Below are positions 35,300 to 46,545 of a stretch of DNA of 64,000 bases, piece after piece. The notes below the pieces were generated by a model, which saw only the letters and a list, made by a program, of their open reading frames with translations, ran no database searches and had not been told where the DNA came from. A program made the translations under genes and the position numbers. Numbering within the stretch: position 1 is the stretch's first letter; every line of letters begins with the position of its first letter. This DNA comes from Sclerodactyla briareus (Eukaryota > Echinodermata > Holothuroidea > Dendrochirotida > Sclerodactylidae): the NCBI GenBank assembly GCA_026419785.1, contig JAODTK010003477.1, positions 1 through 64,000 on the forward strand, written 5' to 3'.

Positions 35300-35535
35300 T
35301 GGACCCAAGTGATGCAATAATTTGTTAACACAGAAACTGATATTTTTTTGCAGTTCAGTTATAGGTTTTGCAGCTGTTTATTTAGCAATATTGCAGCAGC
35401 ATGCGAATAGGGGCCCATAAATTTTAGTAACTAATTTTTTGCCAATAGGGGTGATATTGAGGCATTCATGACTCACGTTCCCCGACCTCAACCCCACCCC
35501 CTCCCCCGAAACAAACTCTCGGTACGCGCCTCCTG
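35300..35535 (-). mobile_element. hAT-like non-autonomous element, copy 2
   Basis: Reverse-complement relative of 9068-9300. It ends on this strand with GTACGCGCCTCCTG, the inverted form of the CAGG...CGTAC tip. A C run at about 35279-35294 borders it. Confidence 0.6.
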
Positions 35536-35548
35536 GCCACCTTACCTA

Positions 35549-37109
35549 TGCTAACGGAGGTACGTCATTGCTCGCTGTATTCAACCAGGCAGGGAAACGA
35601 GCGGAGTCCTGCATCTGGAGTACTCAAACATGTGCTCAGTACAGAGTGAGAGGACACGAAGCCCTCGGCAGGGCCAAGCTTTTTTAATTCTGCCAAGACT
35701 GGTATGTAGTCATGGCTGTCCTAGGGGGGGGTCAGGGGGGCACGAGAGCCCGCCCTCGAAACTTGTCCCCCCTCTCCACCCCGTGTGCCCCCCGCCCCCC
35801 TCTGCGCCCCTCCCCCAATGAGATTTTTTTTGAAAAAAAAAATTCTGTAGTCAGTATTTTTCGACTACCATTTTTGAAATAGATCTGGGGCAAAACAACA
35901 ACAAAATATCACAAGTAAAGGCATAATTGTGCAAATTCGCTTTGCATGCGATAAAACTTGGAAAAATATTCCGAGTCCGCGCCGTGTACTAGTAGTGGAT
36001 TTTGTTCGGTAGTCGCTTTCCCTCCCTTCCCCCGTCTTCTCTTCTCCTCACAATCTATGGGAAATTTCTACCCTTCTACCTCCTTGGCCCCCTAACATCA
36101 TCAAATGTTCGTGAGGTGAATACTGAAATTATACAACCACATTTCTCATTGACCTTGAAAACTACAGTCCCCCCCTTTTTGATTACTAAACCCTAAATAA
36201 AACAAACCCTCGACTACGCTGATGATTGGAAACTGCATATCTTAGGCTATCAACTGCTTCGATTTCAACGCAGGTACTGCCTACTGACGTCATATCAATG
36301 GTTGGGACAGTGAGCTAAAGCTAGCTATGGTCCCCCCATTGATTTTCTGGTGGAGATCCTGTTTTTCCAGAGTGCCGGGAAAAACCCAGAAAAATTCGCG
36401 CTTTGCGCGCACTGGTGAACTTAGTTGGTGGGAGCACAAGTTGATTGAACATCTGGCCAAAATTGAAGTCGGGGCAGCGAGTAAGACCGAGGTCCTGACA
36501 GAATTTAACAGTACCAACTGATTACAGAATTTGTGACACAACACGGCCCAGATTTTGAAGCTGGTACATTCAAGGCCCAAAACGCTCGGGAGAGATCAAT
36601 TTCCGGCCTCATCAACCAAGGTTCTTGGCACGCTCCGATGCGCAACCTGTGGTCTGAGCCGTCTTAGAATCAGTATTGAACTTAGGGGGCGCGGGCCCCC
36701 CGGCACGCCAGGGATGTTTAACTTTGGCCCCCCGTTGGAAGATGCCCCCCCCACCCGAAAGGAAGCCCCGCGACACCCCTACCAGAAATGCGAGAAAAGG
36801 AATCGTGACGGGGGGAAAATCCAAACGTGGATAAGCCCATAGGGTCCCAGTGTAGCTAATATGTATAAGCGATGTGACACTTGTCAGAACATGCCAGACA
36901 CATGTGTCACAATTGCTAGACAATGCATCCGAGTTTCTTGCATGAGTTTCGATGCGTCCCTCGAATCTACTTTTCGAGCCTGACCTGGGCGGACATACTA
37001 GGTAGCATACATCCACATAGGTATCTTGAAGTCCCTAAATGCCAATGGGATGTAACAGATTTGCTTCAAACACACATTAAGGGAAGTTCTAGCATGGTGC
37101 CTTGTTGAG
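35549..37109. other. Non-coding stretch with C/G-rich element debris
   Basis: The G/C-run tracts at 35725-35820 and 36685-36760 and the CGCGCTTTGCGCGC palindrome near 36397 look like debris of the hAT-like elements seen at 16.4-19.0 kb. Frames of 90-134 codons overlap on opposite strands (36290-37016) and have no family signature. Confidence 0.4.
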
Positions 37110-37545
37110 ATAGTTTCAATTTACTTCTTGAGAAATATTTGGAACTATGAAATCAGCGGGGGGGGTGACTATGCGAAGGTTGGCTATAGCCCGTACAAGT
37201 AAATACTCTTTTTCGCGCCATGCTAACAGAAAGACGAAAGAAGGTATCACTTCCAAATACATGGAATTATTCCTTTCCATATCTTGTGAAAAGATATTCC
37301 AGGTTTTATTCTGATCCCATCTATAGTTTTTGTTTGGTACAATATCTTCAAAAGTACGCGTCTTAACCATTGACTCTTATATTACGTGGCTCCTGGCGGT
37401 TTCCCCCGTGGAGTGTCCGCCAGGCAATTTTTTTGTAATAGTCGATTGTGCTTTATCGGTACACTGGTCTGGGGTTTCATGTGTCTATTGTAGTAATAGG
37501 GGATTACAAAAATCCTAGTCCTATTTACTGAACTATTGGCCGTTT
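37110..37545 (+). repeat. Dispersed repeat, copy A (partner at 46120-46545)
   Basis: Shared landmarks in order are a TGAGAAAT..TTGAGGAA-type opening, ATCCCATCTATAGTTT, TTCAAAAGTA, the GGCAA-TTT block, TGATTGTGC, and GGTCTGGGGTTT. By eye about 70-75% identical. Function and origin unknown. Confidence 0.7.
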
Positions 37546-38335
37546 AAGGGAGGGGGGGACGCGGAAAGGGTACCAGGAGTCATGTACCGCACTCGCATTA
37601 GTTCTCCCATACATTACATCTTCCTTTCTTTTTCCCCTTTTTTCTTCTTTGCAAATACCAAAAATTGCTCAACGTCCGTTTTGGAACCCGCTTCTTCCTT
37701 CTGATTTTTCAACGGTAGGTGCGCCCTGTGCGCTAAAACGGTCTAGAAAGCACCTCAACTGTCCTAACGTATAGGTATTGACATGAGGGTGTGTAGCGAT
37801 AATTCCAACCAGGCTAATGGCTCATGGGTAAACAGCGTGGCTTAATATTCGCAACGGTGGTACTTGAGCGGTTAACGGTAGTCCATCCCGTGATGTTTTT
37901 CCATTCGTGAGACTTCGTGGAAACCATATCCATGACTGGAATTCATCATCACCCCACAGCATGTTTATCTTCGAAGATGCTATTGTAATCGCGTATTTTT
38001 GTCCCGCTGAAGTTTTCTTGGAGTGAGAGGGCCGGCTATTGCACTGTGGCACTCCTATTTTGCAATAGAAGAAACCTTGAGATCGGTGGTCGCACTGCAG
38101 AAATCGGAGTTTGCGATGAAAGCCAGGGGATTGATGGATATCTCAATGTCACCTTAACCACCAGGCAGTTGTCGCGGTCTACCGGCCTATGTGAATCGAG
38201 TTACTCAAGTCGCTACACTTTTTTGAATAGATGACTCTGACTCTGTGCTCGTTAGTTGATGGGGAAAATTCGAGAAACCCGCATGGATTCACTGGGGTCC
38301 ATCACCGACTGGAGTCCATCACACTGGAGAGGTTT
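37546..38335. other. Non-coding stretch
   Basis: A pyrimidine-rich tract lies near 37618-37650. No supported frame or RNA. Confidence 0.45.
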
Positions 38336-38715
38336 AGCTTCATACGGCAGAAGCTCCAGACTGTGATCCTAAGATAGTGAGTTTCGAATCCCACAAGTTC
38401 CGCGGGCTTTTCCGTATTTCCCTTAGATAAGGCATGTCCCTCCTCAACTGTCCCTCGCGGTTACCCACGTTTTTGAATGGGGACTTTGTGAATTTAGTAG
38501 TAGGCGGTTCGCGTCGACATTTGGCTGCACCCTATTGGGGGACACGATGAAGTTTTTGCACTGAATTCGTGCAGGAGTGAACAAAGAGAGATGCCTCTAC
38601 ATAAATATAGTATCAGGTGTGACATTCACTAAGATCAGAGGAACATCTCTGTGAAGCGCTTTGATCACGTCGAAAAAGCGCTTATAAGCACCTAGATATT
38701 ACTACACTCTTAGGA
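38336..38715 (+). repeat. Possible SINE: tRNA-like head and AAGCGCTT tail
   Basis: Around 38340-38405 a tRNA-like string carries a B-box-like GAGTTTCGAATCCCA. About 240 bases on, AAGCGCTTTGATCACGTCG and AAAGCGCTTATAA resemble the AAGCGCTTTGA...AAAGCGCTATATAA tails of many animal SINEs and LINEs. No A box or target duplication was fixed, so the pairing of the two parts is inference. Confidence 0.4.
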
Positions 38716-38859
38716 AGTAGTGGTTGCATTCACTTCACTGTAATACAACTTGTAGAAGTCACTGGGTCAATACACTTTCAACCAGAAAATCAAACGCTTA
38801 AGCAAGTCCTTGCTGAGCCTGACCATCTGGACTTGTGACATAGACAGGTTTTCCTACTT

Positions 38860-39240
38860 CGACCTCTGACCTGCCCCAAACGATAGGGTGAATCTACTCA
38901 TTATATACAAAGTATAGCTTGATCATCAGGTAGGATCGAATTAAATCAATTTCAAAACCCCAAATGGCCAAAAACAAAAAAAATCACAATTACCAAAAAA
39001 CGATAGGGTACTTTCAAAAGAAATCTTCACGACCAGAATGTCAAGTAGATCAAACCACGCATTCTGGATTTATTGAGACCACAAAGGTGTTCAGGACGTT
39101 GAACCCCTGTTGCCTGACCTGGTGTCAAAACGTGGGGATCATGTACACATCATGATAAACCCTCATACCCAGTTTGAGCTCTATCAAGATGTTGATGGAG
39201 GTTTCACAGTTGTCATAAAAAAAAAACGCCAAGCCAAGGG
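38860..39240 (+). repeat. Dispersed repeat family, two more units
   Basis: CTGACCTGCCCCAAACGATA at about 38867 and CCTGACCTGGTGTCAAAACG at about 39113, each followed by a TACTCAT/TACACATCAT and a GAGCT or AGCTTGATC string, match the units at 15.7-19.2 kb. They are more diverged. Confidence 0.6.
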
Positions 39241-41979
39241 TCAGACACTTCAGTAGTCACTGACTGCACAAATTTAGGAGTCATCTGAGTTGGTAAGTTG
39301 GGGGAGAAGTAGCTACTGTGTCACGTCACCGTGTAATATTAGAACACTTGCATGGAGGTCATTTTACCCATTGAGGAAAGTGATTGGCAAGTCACTGTAT
39401 GCAGTAATTAATTGGGGTTAATTTACATAATCATCCCAAGTCATAACCTTGAGAAAACAGTTACTTCTCACCTTTCTGTACTCAATATTGATAAAAGAAT
39501 ATGCCCTAAAACACTGGAAGTCCATACACTTTTTTGGAACTAGTGCCTTGATCAATTGTAAGTTTCTAATGGGAAAATTTTCATGAAACCACTGAGCAAT
39601 CCTTTTCAGAAGAGCACTGACGCAATACACCACCAATTAGTCTTGCCTTCAAACCAAAAGCGTAGAAATAGAGACTGAAAATAACACCGACAAAAGTTTG
39701 GAATTTACTATATATTCCAGTGACGTATCTATTCACCAACACCCCACGCTAGACAAAGTCTATTAAAAGTAACCACATTATCCTTTTCAATAACTTCAAC
39801 ATACGTCCACCCTGTGTCCCTTGTCCAAAAGTTTCTGGCTTTGGCAGGCAAAAATTTACGCTCATGGCTGACTGAAAGGAGGCGCAAAGAAAAAACAATG
39901 AAATCACAACAAGAATAAAAATCCTAAAATTAATACTAACCCTGTCAATCACCGTCATCCGTACATTACAAGAATTTAAAATGATACACCATCATTTCAC
40001 GAAAGGTTTTCTCGAATTGTACAGCAGAAAAGCTTAAAAAAAAATTCAGCAGTGGGATGGTTGTAGGGGAAAGAGGACATTCGGAGACACACTTCTGGCA
40101 CACAAACTTCATTACGTAAAGATTAAAAAATAATTATTGGACTGTTCCGAAAATAGCTTATCACTTCTCGAAATGGATGTTTAGACTCGCCATATCTCCC
40201 CCCCCCCCTCCCCCGATGCAATAAAAAGCAACAAGCATCGACATCAACTTGGGAGTGGTGATATTAGAATAGAATTTCTCCATGGCCTTCAACCTGCCGA
40301 AAGAGATGTCTTCTACCCCAAAGGCCTACTTTTCAATGTCCAGCATGGTCTGCAAATGAAGTTCCTTCTACTTTCCTGTTGGGTTTGTTTGTTTGTATGT
40401 TTATTTGTTTATTTAATCGACTGTGATCCGCCCCGCGAAAACATGGCAACTCGTTTTTTAAGATATAAATCGCCAAGCTAACAGAACCGTAATGAAATCA
40501 ACAAACAACATAACACCCATGATGAGAGATAGCAGTAAACTGCAACCCAGAATCTGGACTCAATTTTACTGTTCTGGAGCAGGTTCTCAAACTCACGGTT
40601 TTGTGGTTGGAAGCCACAGGTATCAATCGAAGACCACACCCTCAGTATTTGGTTTGTTCTATGTGGCAAAAAATTAACACCAGTGGTTCCTATTTGAACA
40701 TTACAATTCCGCAATATACTATGATCAAAAAGGATCCATCCGAAAAGTATAATAATAATATACTACGAGGAAGAACAAACTATTGCATGCCCAAAATAAT
40801 TTCCCACGGGGGTATATGTTAGTTTTCCCGAAAGACACAGCAGCCCAATAAATTAGTAAACTGAAGGGGAAAAGATCAAGTTGTGAATCGTTCGTCACAT
40901 CAACATACATTTCGATCATGCATACAATTAGTCTGACAAATATGAACCGTAGAACACCACGACTATTGATACTGCTGGGAAATCACACAATTTCAAGCAC
41001 ACGCAAAAATTACGCTAAAATTATTTACAATATTGAAAAGTAAATACCATGTACATTCATTGAAGATTCTCACGACACTGCCCCAACTCTTCAAATCTCA
41101 ACCCTGATTTGGTAGCACCATAAGTGATCCGTTCTACCATAGAACAGATTGAATCTGATCCCGGTCCCTAGTGGAAATTTGATCAATATTAGTGATTGTT
41201 ACTTTCAGTTAACTCTGCCGGCTGATTAAATCTTATCACAGTCGATCCAAAGTCTGGGAAGCTCTGAGTATAATCAACATGAAGGATTGGTTAATTTCAT
41301 TCCCCCAATTGCTGAAAGGCTGAAAGTGTAACAATCTGATATCCCCACCCCCCCCCCCCAGAGTTTTTTCTATGTGGAAATACTTATTCAAACACCAACA
41401 AGTGGGCTAGCTAGTGCAGTGCTTGTACAAATGGAGGGAGGGGGAGGGGGGGGAGGAACAATGTTCAAAGGTACATAATATACTTTTATATGTGCATACG
41501 GATGATAAAACAATCTTTACGAGCTGGATTCAGAATGAAAGCAACCTTGAAGTGTAATTGTACAGTGGAAATAGACAGGGGCATTAATAAAGTACATTCT
41601 TTTAGGGGCGTCTCAGAAAATTCATCTCGTGTTATTTTGCAGTTCTTACCATTTCCAATAAATAGAAAGTATATATACATGAATAAGAGGAAGAAAAGGG
41701 AAAGAAAAAATAATGAAGAATAGTAGAAGATGGTAAACAACAGACAGATTTCTCCAGGTCACATTTAAATTGCACCTCGGGGGAGGAGAGGTTTCATAGG
41801 GGGTTTGTTGCTCCATCTCCCACCCACCCCACCCCCAAGTGCCCCATGGTTTGGCTGCATTGCACAATAGGAATGCTTCATGTTAGACTCAGTCGAGACA
41901 TCCTGGGTTCTGAATGAAATAGGCACCTGATATATACTGACAAACGCATGTTCATATATGACTATGATTCTATAGAAAC
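39241..41979. other. Non-coding stretch, two weak minus-strand frames
   Basis: Minus-strand frames at 39749-39958 and 39418-39636 are read one after the other. The first has a basic N-terminus and a hydrophobic segment (FRIFILVVISLFFLC) that would suit a signal anchor, but AT-rich DNA often gives such strings and no domain follows. A plus-strand counterpart is absent. C runs at about 40199-40210 and 41348-41360 are low complexity. Confidence 0.35.
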
Positions 41980-42690
41980 TTCAAAAGAGGATCTCCACAA
42001 GGATCAATATTTGGACCCTCATTTCATTCGGGCTTGCAAGAAAGAGTAATGACTTGGTATCCAGCACTGATGATTCAATGCTGGCGTTAGTGCTCCAGAA
42101 AGCTCTCTGGGTCATACACAATGCCGTCAAGGACAGTTCCCCACCCCCGACCCCTCCTCCTATTATTATTACTATTAAATTGGATCTTTTGTACCAGGAG
42201 ACAAAAAAATGCTACCTTCCCATCCAATGACAATGACTGGTTTCAATTTACAGAAGTGTATCATACGTGCTTGCTATACGTGTTTGGGTTCTGTCTCGGG
42301 GGGGGACCCGGGTATCTTGGTTAGCATCTGTATTTCCCCTGGCGACCACAAGGTCCTGTTTTCCATGAGATCAGACACCTCTGGGACTTCCTCATATGAT
42401 CGCAAGTTCGTCTCTGATGGTGCCAGAAGATTCCCTACCAATGGTGACCAGAACTTTCCAGAAGTTTTTATGACAGTTTATAGAAGTTCGAGACCCCATA
42501 TACAAGGACCAGTATACAGCCCCTCTATTTGTCAGCCTCGTCTCCCATCATGCTCACCGGGTTGGAGTTAGCCTGTGAAGCCCAAAAGGAGAGAGGGATT
42601 GGGTATGTTTCATGCTCGAACTCTCCATGCTGAATGTGTTTCAAAGATGTGACGGGTGTATACAATACGTGCTATCTTATACGCTGCCTA
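41980..42690 (+). pseudogene. LINE reverse transcriptase fragment, CR1/L2-like
   Basis: A frame near 41993 reads GSPQGSIFGP, the conserved non-LTR reverse transcriptase turn (usually GVPQGS..GP). A SSTDDSM string about 60 bases on sits where the catalytic ADD box belongs. Near 42470 a VYRSSRPH..GPVYSP string matches the thumb motif (YKSLVRPHLEY..WSP). Stops and frame changes separate them. The upstream endonuclease and the fingers are missing, so this is a truncated, dead copy. Its opposite strand and different motif spacing make it independent of the LINE at 13.5 kb. Confidence 0.55.
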
Positions 42691-42714
42691 GAGTGATATA
42701 CCAAAAAACACCTT

Positions 42715-43010
42715 AAAGCTTCATTCAGCCTTTGAAATATTCAGGAAAATAAGCATCATTGAATTTGTACCTGAATGCAATCGTTCGATAACTCATATGC
42801 AAATTTACAGCACTCAAATCATTTCTAGTTTGAAGAAATGGTGATCGGCGAAGTTTCAAAAAAGCCGGCCGGCCGTAACAAATGTATTCATTTCGCCACA
42901 GGGACCTATTCAACTAATTATGAATTTGACTGGCTTACTATCGTTTCAACAGTTTTAAATTGTAGTCTGAATGGAACTTTAAATAGCCTGTCCTCTTATC
43001 AGGCATATGT
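42715..43010 (+). repeat. Dispersed repeat, copy A (partner at 53020-53345)
   Basis: Shared landmarks are a CATTCAGC-TTTGGAATATTC-type opening, ATCGTTCGATA-CTCAT, AATGGTGATC, GCCGGCCGTAACAA, a TTCG-CCACA-GGG block, and CAATTGTAGT/AATTGTAGTCT. By eye roughly 70% identical. Confidence 0.65.
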
Positions 43011-43284
43011 TGCGACATAACCATTGAGGCTGTATCACCTGACTGCAGACCAGACTGCTAAAAAGCCGTATGGGGAGCATTACGTTGGAACATTTTGTGG
43101 TTCCCTAGTGAATTGACAGACAGCTCATGACATGTCTTCTCAGAAACTCTCCTAATTTAGTGTTCCCCTGACTCTCCTCTGGGGTTCCAGTCCATTCTAT
43201 GGTGGTAATAAGTAGCACCGCTTCCACAGCGAGATCTAGGTTTCCGTGAGGGGGGGGGGGGGGGGGACGGGGGCTGATGTGATC

Positions 43285-43780
43285 ATTGATTGAGAGGATT
43301 AAGATTTGGGTTTTTTAGACTTGTCACAAGTCAGCACTCCTCACACAACTATAGACCACCTGTTGCCCTGGTAACGTGACGAAGACCACCCAGGATGCAT
43401 GTTCGCTCCGGACATCCACACCCCTAGCAGGCAGTGCAGCATGGAGTGGTTGGCACAGTTCGTACCTGTTGCCTTCCGCTCAGCAACAAGGGAGTGAAGC
43501 AGGGGACAAAACCAGGGGTAAGGAAGTTGCTGTCTGCGTGTGATTACCCCCACCACCACCCTCTGGGGGCTCCGAAAGGACAATAAAAGAAACAAAAGGC
43601 CACGCTAACTTACTTAACCGCTCAGGTAGCCACTTTTACAAGTGGGTAGGCATGAGTAAATAATCAAAGAGACCTGCCCCATCTTACGGCACTGGGGGAA
43701 AGACTCTCAAGCTCGCAATCTAACTGATCCGAGTTCGCAGAGCTCCACCCCCTATGTATAGATCGGGTTCCACTGTTCTT
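43285..43780 (-). repeat. SINE-like copy A
   Basis: A conserved core, read here on the plus strand as GGTAACGTGACGAAGACC followed by CCACCCAGGATGCATGTTCG, is shared with copies at 53436 and 63590. The minus-strand 5' end near 43750 has a weak tRNA-like string (GAGCTCTGCGAACTCGGATC). It is preceded by a G run at about 43242-43266. This copy is rearranged; the core and head are farther apart than in the others. Confidence 0.5.
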
Positions 43781-44917
43781 TCGTTAACCTTCTCGAATAC
43801 CTGAACCACATTTAGGGATCTTCAGGTTTGATTTTTTTATTATGGTATACTTGCCGAGCAAAGGATCGATCCTATTCAAAGGCCCACCAAGGGTACCAGA
43901 CCTGGTACCACACGTTATTATCAGCTGCGAATCCCTCACCGGTACACGGAATAAGGTGATTCCTCTTTGGCTGGGTACATTAATGTGGGGTTGGGGGAAT
44001 CACAAGCAGTGGCAACTTGCAAATGCCCACCCCTCGTGCCCCGGATTGGAGGAAGAATTGCACAATCACCCTAACAAACAAGCTATCAGTTTATAGCTGT
44101 TGGATAATGTCAGAGAAAGCGCATGTGTTACATACCGACCATGAATATATCAATGTATGCTTAACGATCAAACTACACTATGCGTTAGTAACCCTTCCAT
44201 TGAGCTAGTACCACAATCCGTGGCTCCAGTGCCTGCATTTGGGACTGCTGCTTCCATGCTGTGTGTAGCGAGAATCGATCTGGGGTATTTGAAAAAAAAA
44301 AAATGGTGGAATTGAAAAAAAAATTGGTGGTAATGCGAAGTGAACGTCAAAACATGTACATATCCTTTCGAACCCGCAACAAAATGTACTGGTTATGATC
44401 TGATGAGAACATTCGAAAATTTGTGCTAATTAGTCAAAATCCAGTCAATGCTAAATATTGATCAATAACGTGGATGACTGGAGGTGACAGGAAGAGGCAG
44501 TGGAGGAGGGACATCCAGGTTGGTGGGTTTTGCCTGGGGAAAGAGCCAAAATACAGCAACAAGATGGCAGGATGGTGTGGGACGATTGCTAAAAGACGTG
44601 AGGTGAATCCAGTCATTCCATCCCCAGACTAAAACTGGAAGAAGTAGTCTATATCTAAAACATTCATTTTGACTGTTATAGAACACTGATCCCCCCCAAT
44701 TGGAGAAGAGATATCTGTTAGCATCAAAAATTCTTGTTTCAATTTTGGGGGAGAGAGCTTTCATTTCCCTCATCATCCTAAGGGCATCTATTAACCTCTT
44801 CCAGAGAGCATCGCAAAAACCACTCATAAAATTGACATACATTACATTGATGTAATCTCATTGGGACATGCCATGGCAACTGAGTTGACATGGCATAATT
44901 GGGCAGAAATCAAGGAT
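43781..44917. other. Non-coding stretch
   Basis: Frames of 60-126 codons (43842-44096 plus, 44462-44842 minus) have no family signature. Confidence 0.4.
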
Positions 44918-45140
44918 TTTGTAGTTGTTGGACCACCCCTCTATGGACTGATTGCAGTTTGGGCAGGATATAAATTATTTTTCAATTGTTGAAGTACCCC
45001 CTCTATGGACTCAATTCAGTATTGTAAAATTCATTATTTTCAGTTGTTGAAAGCACCCCCTCTATTGATTACATTGCAAGTTTTGGGCAGGCATTTGTGA
45101 TTATTAATTGTCGACCAACCCCCTCTATTATGGTCACTCC
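44918..45140 (+). repeat. Short tandem array, about four 60-bp units
   Basis: The string TTGTTGAA..ACCCCCTCTATGGA recurs near 44926, 44987, 45047 and 45107, spaced about 60 bases, with GGGCAGG in two units. Confidence 0.8.
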
Positions 45141-45489
45141 ACAGTTGGGGAAAACACAACAAAACTCTGTTGGTAACAGTATGTTGACAAGACATTAAGA
45201 CAAGAGTTACGTTTGACATTTGGTGAAATTCTTGTTTGAAACCAGCCCGATTTCACTGTTCCAAACAAAGGCCTCACCTGCTCAGTCAAACTGATGCGCT
45301 GGAATTCGGTGACTGTTGACTGTCAGCCATTATGCTTAATCTCGTTCCAGACTCCGATAGCCATTGGCCCCGCCCACAGCAGACCATTAGAGCAGTCGTC
45401 TGAGCACTGGCAGGGCGGACTGAGGGAATAAATGGGATGATTAGAATTTTACCAAATTGTCAGTTCCACTAGATCGTGTCTCGAGTAGA

Positions 45490-45960
45490 GCTGGGATAAC
45501 CAAGGGAGCTACTTCATTGAAGGGATGGAACAAAATATATTGTCTCAATATTAAGCTGGGATAAACATGGAAAATCCATTGGAAGGAGGCGGACAACAGA
45601 TAATTGGTCTCAAGTATAGCATGGGAAAACAAATGGAACGTCCATTGAAGGGATTGGAACACAGAGATTGTCTCAAGTATAGCTGGGATAACAAATGGAA
45701 CGAATTGAAGGGATGCGGACAACGATTTGGTCTAAAGTATAGCTTGGATAAACAATTGGAACATCCAGTTGAAGGGATGGAACAAAGATATTGTCTCAAG
45801 TATGAGCTGGATAAAAAATGGAACCTCCAGTGAAGGGATGGGGCAAGGCAACAGATATGGTTTGCAAGTATAGCTGGATAAATAAAGGAAAAGTCCATTT
45901 AAGGATGGAACAACTGTGATTGTCTAGTCAGTAAGCTGGGGATAAAACAAGGAGGGGGCT
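45490..45960 (+). repeat. Satellite array, about eight 60-64 bp units
   Basis: Units read AGCTGGGATAACAAATGGAA, then a TCCATTGAAGGGATGGAACA string, then TTGTCTCAAGTAT. Starts lie near 45490, 45552, 45616, 45679, 45739, 45802, 45870 and 45935. A stray half unit (GTATAGCTGAGATAACAAAG) lies near 46573. Units differ by indels of one to a few bases. Coding frames over the array on both strands are by-products. Confidence 0.85.
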
Positions 45961-46119
45961 ACCCATTTGACAAAAGGGACAAATGGGATAACCATTTAAG
46001 TCCAATGTGGCATGTTTGTACACCAGATGCTTTGAACTAGCACAAGTGAAAAGAGACTCATCAACCGCAACCCCCGATTTGGGGGCTCTAGCATGTTACA
46101 TGTCAAGATATTTCGAATT

Positions 46120-46545
46120 ATACTTTTTGAGAAATTTGAGGAATTGATGACAAACGGGGGAAAAAAAAAAAAAAAACTGTGAAAAGCCCACCACTAACCC
46201 ACGCAGTGGAATGCTGGCATTTTCGTCATCATGATAGGAAGTCTAAAGAAGATATTCACTTGGAAATACTGAAGATGATCTTTCGTAGTTTATGAACGAT
46301 TTTGTAGGTTTCTATTTAAATCCCATCGATAGTTTGTTTGGTATCAAATTTTCAAAAGTAAATGTTTTACAATCATGACTTTGTATTATAGGGGATTCCT
46401 GTGGTTCCCCCTGTATGTCACAAGGCAAATTTTGCAATAGCTGATTGTGCCCCATCGGCTGCAATTACGAGTCTGGGGTTTTACCTGACTATGTCATAAT
46501 AAGGTACCAAAAGTCCTGTCAAATTTATAACATGACCATTGCTTT
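46120..46545 (+). repeat. Dispersed repeat, copy B (partner at 37110-37545)
   Basis: See the landmarks of copy A. An A run at about 46160-46175 precedes the matched part. Confidence 0.7.

Noticed and set aside
36612-37016. 134-codon minus-strand frame
   Set aside because: Overlaps G/C-run element debris and a plus-strand frame; composition and lack of motifs point to chance.
39418-39958. Type II membrane protein with glycosyltransferase-like start
   Set aside because: The hydrophobic segment is suggestive, but the frames are separated by stops, AT-rich, and no catalytic domain could be recognised.
43842-44096. 84-codon plus-strand frame as a small gene
   Set aside because: No domain, no conserved start context and no neighbouring exon; likely chance.
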